A program made the translations under genes and the position numbers. Under the pieces are notes generated by a model. That model searched no databases and had not been told where the DNA came from. It saw only the letters and a program-made list of their open reading frames with translations. Below are positions 63,372-64,000 of a stretch of 64,000 nt of DNA, piece after piece. Source of the DNA: Duganella zoogloeoides (GTDB lineage: Bacteria > Pseudomonadota > Gammaproteobacteria > Burkholderiales > Burkholderiaceae_D); NCBI RefSeq assembly GCF_034479515.1, contig NZ_CP140152.1, positions 2,108,001 through 2,172,000 on the forward strand, read 5' to 3'. The first letter of the stretch is position 1. Each line of letters opens with the position of its first letter.

Positions 63372-64000
63372 GTGAAAGTATGGGCATGGCGGCGGCGGGA
63401 TAGTGGCGTGATGTTGCCAGCCGCCGAGCAAATTGGCGATCCTCTGCATTCGCTGGAGTTAGTGGTGGTCGAGGTGACCGATCAGGGCCGGCGGCGGCCC
63501 ACAAAGGTTGCTCGCCTGGTTCCACCGGGCAGCCGAGTTGCGGTCGCGGAGCTCGTTTCGGCAAAACTGGCCTGGTTCAATACGGACAAGTTCGTGCTGA
63601 GCGGGGAGGATTGCTTAGCCTGGGAACGTAAAACGATGCATGCATCGCAGTCGTGGTTGTGCCAGTTCGACGTGCCAAGCAAGGAGGCCGTGTTCAAGGT
63701 ATGGACGAGTCATCAGGAGGGCGTGGAAATGTCGCGCCATCGCGTTCTAAATAGCGGCCCTAATTTCACCGCGTCGAGCATTGGGGTGAGTAGCATGATG
63801 CACGAGCAGCTCGGGCGGCACACCACGCAAGCTTTGGTCAGGCGCGCTACCACCACTCATCTGGCATTGCTGGACTGCGACATTGCCTGGATGTCGGAAG
63901 AGCGGTTCTGTCTGACAGGATTCCAGCACTATCCGCAGAGTGAACAGGCACCGGCTCGATTGCTCAGGCAGGGCTGGTTCTGTGAGCCAGACATTCCCGT
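63372..64000 (+). CDS. Unknown cargo gene of the element, 3' partial
   Basis: An open frame of 209 residues without a stop at the window edge, starting with a GTG that follows GAGGTG. The sequence (KVWAWRRRDSGVMLPAAEQIGDPLHSLELVVVEVTDQG) has no signal peptide or membrane segment and I recognise no family. A LexA-type box lies just upstream, so it may be induced by DNA damage. Base composition is as for the rest of the element. It is likely a cargo gene; a defence or DNA-repair role would be speculation. Confidence 0.55.
   Translation, partial: MKVWAWRRRDSGVMLPAAEQIGDPLHSLELVVVEVTDQGRRRPTKVARLVPPGSRVAVAELVSAKLAWFNTDKFVLSGEDCLAWERKTMHASQSWLCQFDVPSKEAVFKVWTSHQEGVEMSRHRVLNSGPNFTASSIGVSSMMHEQLGRHTTQALVRRATTTHLALLDCDIAWMSEERFCLTGFQHYPQSEQAPARLLRQGWFCEPDIP

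Overview
The window reads as chromosomal DNA of a high-GC betaproteobacterium, most likely of the Oxalobacteraceae (Massilia/Duganella/Janthinobacterium type). This rests on codon use, an H-NS-type protein with the short betaproteobacterial C-terminus, a Psd with a betaproteobacterial N-terminus and a betaproteobacterial phage-type gene after the integrase. Species assignment from sequence reading alone is not possible.

Layout. 1-28 kb is ordinary mixed gene content: an alpha/beta hydrolase (cut by the left edge), an MBL-fold hydrolase, an HscC chaperone with its membrane-anchored J/TPR partner, a LuxR-type response regulator, two DMT exporters, an AraC regulator, HD phosphohydrolases, an unusual acetoacetate-decarboxylase-like/FAD-oxidoreductase fusion, a flavodoxin-like reductase, phosphatidylserine decarboxylase, a TonB-dependent receptor, an H-NS-like protein, trpS, an MFS exporter, a cheW-MCP pair, an RNase HI-like protein and a YXWGXW protein with Asp-rich repeats.

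28.5-51.2 kb is the striking part. Two facing sets of tightly spaced genes combine peptidoglycan synthesis proteins with Hanks-type kinase signalling. The plus-strand set runs penicillin-binding transpeptidase - HTH protein - small unknown - SPFH-like protein - Lon/S16-like protease domain - zinc-ribbon SPFH protein - SHOCT/Ser-Thr kinase/FGE fusion. The minus-strand set runs Ser/Thr kinase - FtsW/RodA-like protein - FHA-like protein - SH3 protein - PP2C phosphatase, with start/stop overlaps or near-overlaps at most junctions. A further FHA protein, a YjdM protein and a pirin sit between them. The gene content recalls the actinobacterial pstP-rodA-pbpA-pknA-pknB locus, but with proteobacterial-style proteins and extra SPFH and S16 members. 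I infer a phospho-regulated, possibly specialised cell-wall or envelope system; I do not know of a description of it.

51-60 kb returns to mixed genes: a glycine-zipper protein, a GNAT acetyltransferase, a secreted M28 peptidase, a persulfide-dioxygenase-like hydrolase, and a small copper-type set (His/Met-rich exported protein, TolC-like lipoprotein, multicopper oxidase). An S24 repressor then faces a holin-like membrane protein, with a promoter and operator half-sites between them.

60.35 kb to the end is an integrative element. A tRNA-Leu(UAA) gene is followed by a tyrosine integrase, a frameshifted DNA-binding gene, IS66 remnants and an open reading frame running off the right edge behind a perfect CTGT-N8-ACAG (LexA-type) site. 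Base composition drops visibly here. Only the tRNA side of the element lies in the window.
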